From Pythium myriotylum (Eukaryota; Oomycota; Peronosporomycetes; Pythiales; Pythiaceae), in contig JALJCQ010000004.1 of the NCBI GenBank assembly GCA_023091665.1, positions 682,001 to 746,000 on the forward strand: a stretch of DNA of 64,000 nt, in the 5' to 3' direction. Made by a program: the position numbers and the translations under genes. Within the stretch, counting starts at the first letter, position 1, and each line of letters opens with the position of its first letter. This document shows positions 61,411 to 64,000 of the stretch, piece by piece. The notes beneath the pieces are model-generated. The model did not search any database. It was given only the letters and a program-made list of their open reading frames with translations, and was not told where the DNA came from.

Positions 61411-63339
61411 GGTTGGGATGGCGGAGAGGCTTGAAATCGGCTTGGAGAGTGGCTCGCTCGGCTTGGTTGATCCGAGTCAAAATCGAAAGTGGTCTCTCGT
61501 GGACTCGTTGGTGTCATGAAAAGATCTTCTCATCACGATAGGCCTCCCTCGGGTCCCTTTGCAACTTCGTTTTCACAAGATATACGGGGCAAGGAGGCTT
61601 CCGCGAGTGTCTGAGAGCGTCTCCATTCTCTCATTGGCGGTACCACTCTTTGGCACGTATCAGCATACGCTACCTACGCCAGGTGTCCTGCCGTTCCCAG
61701 AAGCAATGTTTTCAATCGAGGGTGAAGATTGGAATCCTTGCAAATTCAACCATTGTGATCGGCAATTTGACAATCTTTCAATTTTCTTTTACGGAACCCG
61801 GACGGTCAAGACCCTGTGGGCGAATAGATCGATGCGCGTGCTGCATGATGAGCTAAGTGAAGACGAGCCTCGTGAGCGGACAGTTGTGTCGATACAGTAT
61901 GGTCCCGTTCCACAGAGTCAGTCCATTGCAGCAGCCGAGAAGATGGCGTCTTCCTTGAAGGAAGACTACCCCTCAGTGTTGAGTCTCCACGTACCGGCTC
62001 TGCAGAGCGCATTCATGCATGAAGACAGTCGTGAAGACGGCTGGTTTCGTCTGGTTTCTTCGCAGTTGTCAAAGATGATCCCTTTCTGGCCCAGAAACTG
62101 GGTTTGTTGGCCTCGAGGATGACTTGGCCACACGCCTAGACAGTGTTCTCGATCGGAAGGGTCGAAGGAAACAGAAAAGCGGTCATAATTTTCAGAACTT
62201 CATCCACGGATACGACCAAATCTTCGCCTATTGGGCGTAATCCGATGTGCGTTGTGCCAGGGTAATCAGTGTATTACTGTCGGGCGTCGTGCAGTGGCGG
62301 CTTGGAATTCTGATGTGGGGCTGCTCGAAATACCGACTCGGAATGGTGTAGTGACAGTTGAATCGCTCTTTGCCAACCTTTGTGATGGGGTCTATCGAAT
62401 TCATTCAATAAGACACTATCCTTCACGATAGAAGGCATTTTTGTCATGAACCGACCATGAGCACGCTGCCTGTGACAGGCTCGTCGACGAGACCGTAGCT
62501 ACCCAGCTATTCGATTTATGAGACACGATTATGGGATACTGCCGGCACGTTTACCATGACGCGGCGCAACTCCTTCTGTGATGGAGTTAGATCGCTCGGC
62601 GAGTAGCATCGACGCATACATGCAACCTTTGCTCTTTCTGTTATAGGTATAGAGATAGCGCTCAACGCTGGCACGTAGGATATGTAACCACGGAGTGATG
62701 TGATTGCGAAGCAGTTCTGGTTGGTCTGCGCGACCGATCTAGACTGTGGGATAGACCTAGGAGCTGTGTCTTGAGTCCATCGCGAGGTTGGCGATCAAAC
62801 CCGCAACGTGAGTGCTCGCTAGTGGTTTGTCCATTGGTGCTCGCTTAGTCCGTATGCTGGCTGCCAGCCTTGACGTGTTTGGCCCGGCATTCCAGTTCAG
62901 TGTCTACTCTGTCTCGCGCTGTAACAGTTCAATGGAGACGTCGCTTGCACCATCGTAACCATCATCGACGTCATACGCTCTAATCGACTGTGTGAGAGGT
63001 CGTCAAGAAGTGCATGTCATTGCTGCCAGCGTCTTTCTTCACATCGCCCATTGGTGCTTGCTTAGCCACTGTGATAGGCTGCTACAGCTGCTACTGGTTA
63101 TCGTGTTTGCCCTACATCTGCCATATGCAACGCGAAATTTGGTGATATCTTATGCGAGAGAACGGCTGTGCTTTGGGCGGCGTCTCTGTGTTCCAATAAA
63201 TTTTAACTGCGTCGCCAGGATCGCTCTGACGCTGGCAAATTGGTACACATGTTGGACTCCGTGAAAGTACCCTTTATTAGTGCGTCTCTGATACTTGCTA
63301 CATGACAGATCCCGACAGCTTCAAGGGCGAGCAGCGGCC
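61411..63339. other. Region of decayed duplicate flanks between copies 5 and 6
   Basis: 1.9 kb. 61411-61508 is the shared leader of copies 3-5, and identity stops abruptly at ACTCGT. 61900-62290 resembles the inner palindrome sequence at about 56600-56930, with many substitutions. 63150-63300 resembles the 3' flank found at 54560-54700 (GCTCTGACGCTGGCAAAT.. and ..TTGGACTCCGTG). The remainder, 62300-63100, has no recognised content. Confidence 0.55.
61559..62122 (+). pseudogene. Open frame of unknown family, probably a degenerate gene remnant
   Basis: A 187-codon open frame whose 3' part resembles, at DNA level, the inner palindrome sequence near 56600-56750. No cofactor motif, signal peptide or membrane segment is seen. 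Because the related palindromic copy has no comparable open frame, I regard this as a decayed fragment, but it could be a genuine small gene. Confidence 0.3.
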
Positions 63340-64000
63340 TCAAGCTGCGTTTTGAGTCGCTACGTTTGCCAAGAACGGGAACACCATAGTGGCGTGTTCC
63401 ATCGTCAGCTCTGGTGTCGTATAGAAGGTCACGAGGTTCTCGGCCGATCGTCTCGCAGGGACTGCCGCTCGCACGAACATCTCACGTTCGTACTCGGCAA
63501 TCGCTGTATTCGTCTTCGCCAGAGCATCCGCTCGGTCGTTCACCAAGTTGCCGAGAGCGGTGGAGATCGCATTAGCCAAGTGCATGGCGTCCACCATCGC
63601 AGTGTTCACTCCCTGGCCTGCAAAAGGCGACATGAGGTGAGCAGCATCGCCCATTAGAGTGACACCGGGACGGTGGTCCCACGAGATTCCAACGGGCATC
63701 GCGAAAAACGGCCAGAACACCAGGGGTGATCCATCTTCGTCGTCGCCGATGCTAGCGGCTGCAGCTAACGCGAGCTCTCGAAGTTGCTGGCCCCAGCTAG
63801 CGAATTGGGCCGTCACGAGCGTCATGACTCGTTCACGGTCGGTTGTGGCGTCCTTGAGAAGCTCATGTTGACGCCAATCCGCTGGCGCGCGTACCCCCAG
63901 ATGCACATGAACAGATCCGTCAGTCGTACGCTGCGCTCCAATTACGTTGCCATTACCAAAGCAGTACAAGTTCCCCTGGCCAACAAGGTCCACAAAGTGC
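63340..64000 (-). CDS. TetX-like FAD-dependent monooxygenase, copy 6 (5' end outside window)
   Basis: The C-terminal 220 residues only; the gene continues past the right edge of the window. The GD motif is MGDAAHLMSPFAGQGVN. Over 63452-63885 it matches copy 5 exactly, while outside that block the two diverge, for example at residues coding for the ..NVIGAQRTTDGSVHVHLGV segment. The array therefore extends beyond this window. Confidence 0.88.
   Translation of the reverse strand, partial: HFVDLVGQGNLYCFGNGNVIGAQRTTDGSVHVHLGVRAPADWRQHELLKDATTDRERVMTLVTAQFASWGQQLRELALAAAASIGDDEDGSPLVFWPFFAMPVGISWDHRPGVTLMGDAAHLMSPFAGQGVNTAMVDAMHLANAISTALGNLVNDRADALAKTNTAIAEYEREMFVRAAVPARRSAENLVTFYTTPELTMEHATMVFPFLANVATQNAA

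Noticed and set aside
1..64000. Bacterial or viral origin of the window
   Set aside because: GT-AG introns, IFT57, Pol III subunit, HMGB and cytosolic ribosomal protein genes show nuclear eukaryotic DNA; no viral hallmark genes were seen.

Overview
The window looks like nuclear DNA of a compact stramenopile genome, most probably an oomycete. This is inferred from gene content and architecture, because no rRNA or other phylogenetic marker is present. Genes sit on average under 3 kb apart, on both strands. Most introns are 50-86 bp GT-AG introns, and some start sites carry the oomycete-type initiator YCATTYB. Genes for motile flagella (IFT57, an axonemal-type dynein heavy chain, a FAM227 protein) occur beside an expansin-like secreted protein and an SK-type potassium channel.

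Layout. 1-19 kb: a TLC-domain ceramide synthase (cut by the window edge), an SLC1-type amino-acid carrier, a mitochondrial FUN14/EF-hand protein, a DEP-like protein, a membrane-anchored expansin-like protein, PYM1, a CCCH zinc-finger protein with an AlkB-like oxygenase domain, a two-box HMGB protein, RNA polymerase III subunit RPC4, a three-repeat MYB factor and IFT57. 19-33.5 kb: one giant eight-exon gene for a dynein heavy chain whose principal ATPase site (AAA1) is destroyed. 34-49.3 kb: ribosomal protein uS8 (RPS15A), an SK-like channel, a nardilysin-like M16 peptidase, a C2-domain protein, the GTPase NOG2/GNL2, a coiled-coil protein, a PH-C2 inositol-polyphosphate 4-phosphatase and a TPR-MYND protein.

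49.6-64 kb is different in kind. It is an expanding array of six intronless FAD monooxygenases that resemble TetX. A FAM227 gene is embedded in it. Copies 3 and 4 lie in the arms of an almost perfect 2.6-kb inverted repeat around a 220-bp spacer that holds a small minisatellite. Copy 5 is a mosaic: part matches copies 3/4 and part matches copy 6, as expected from gene conversion. Degraded duplicate flanks of an unrecognised sequence fill the gaps.

The housekeeping genes do not form one pathway. The coherent themes are RNA and ribosome biology (PYM1, RPC4, NOG2, RPS15A, CCCH-AlkB), flagella (IFT57, dynein-like, FAM227) and the recently amplified monooxygenase locus. The two most promising items are the catalytically altered dynein-like giant and the palindromic monooxygenase array.
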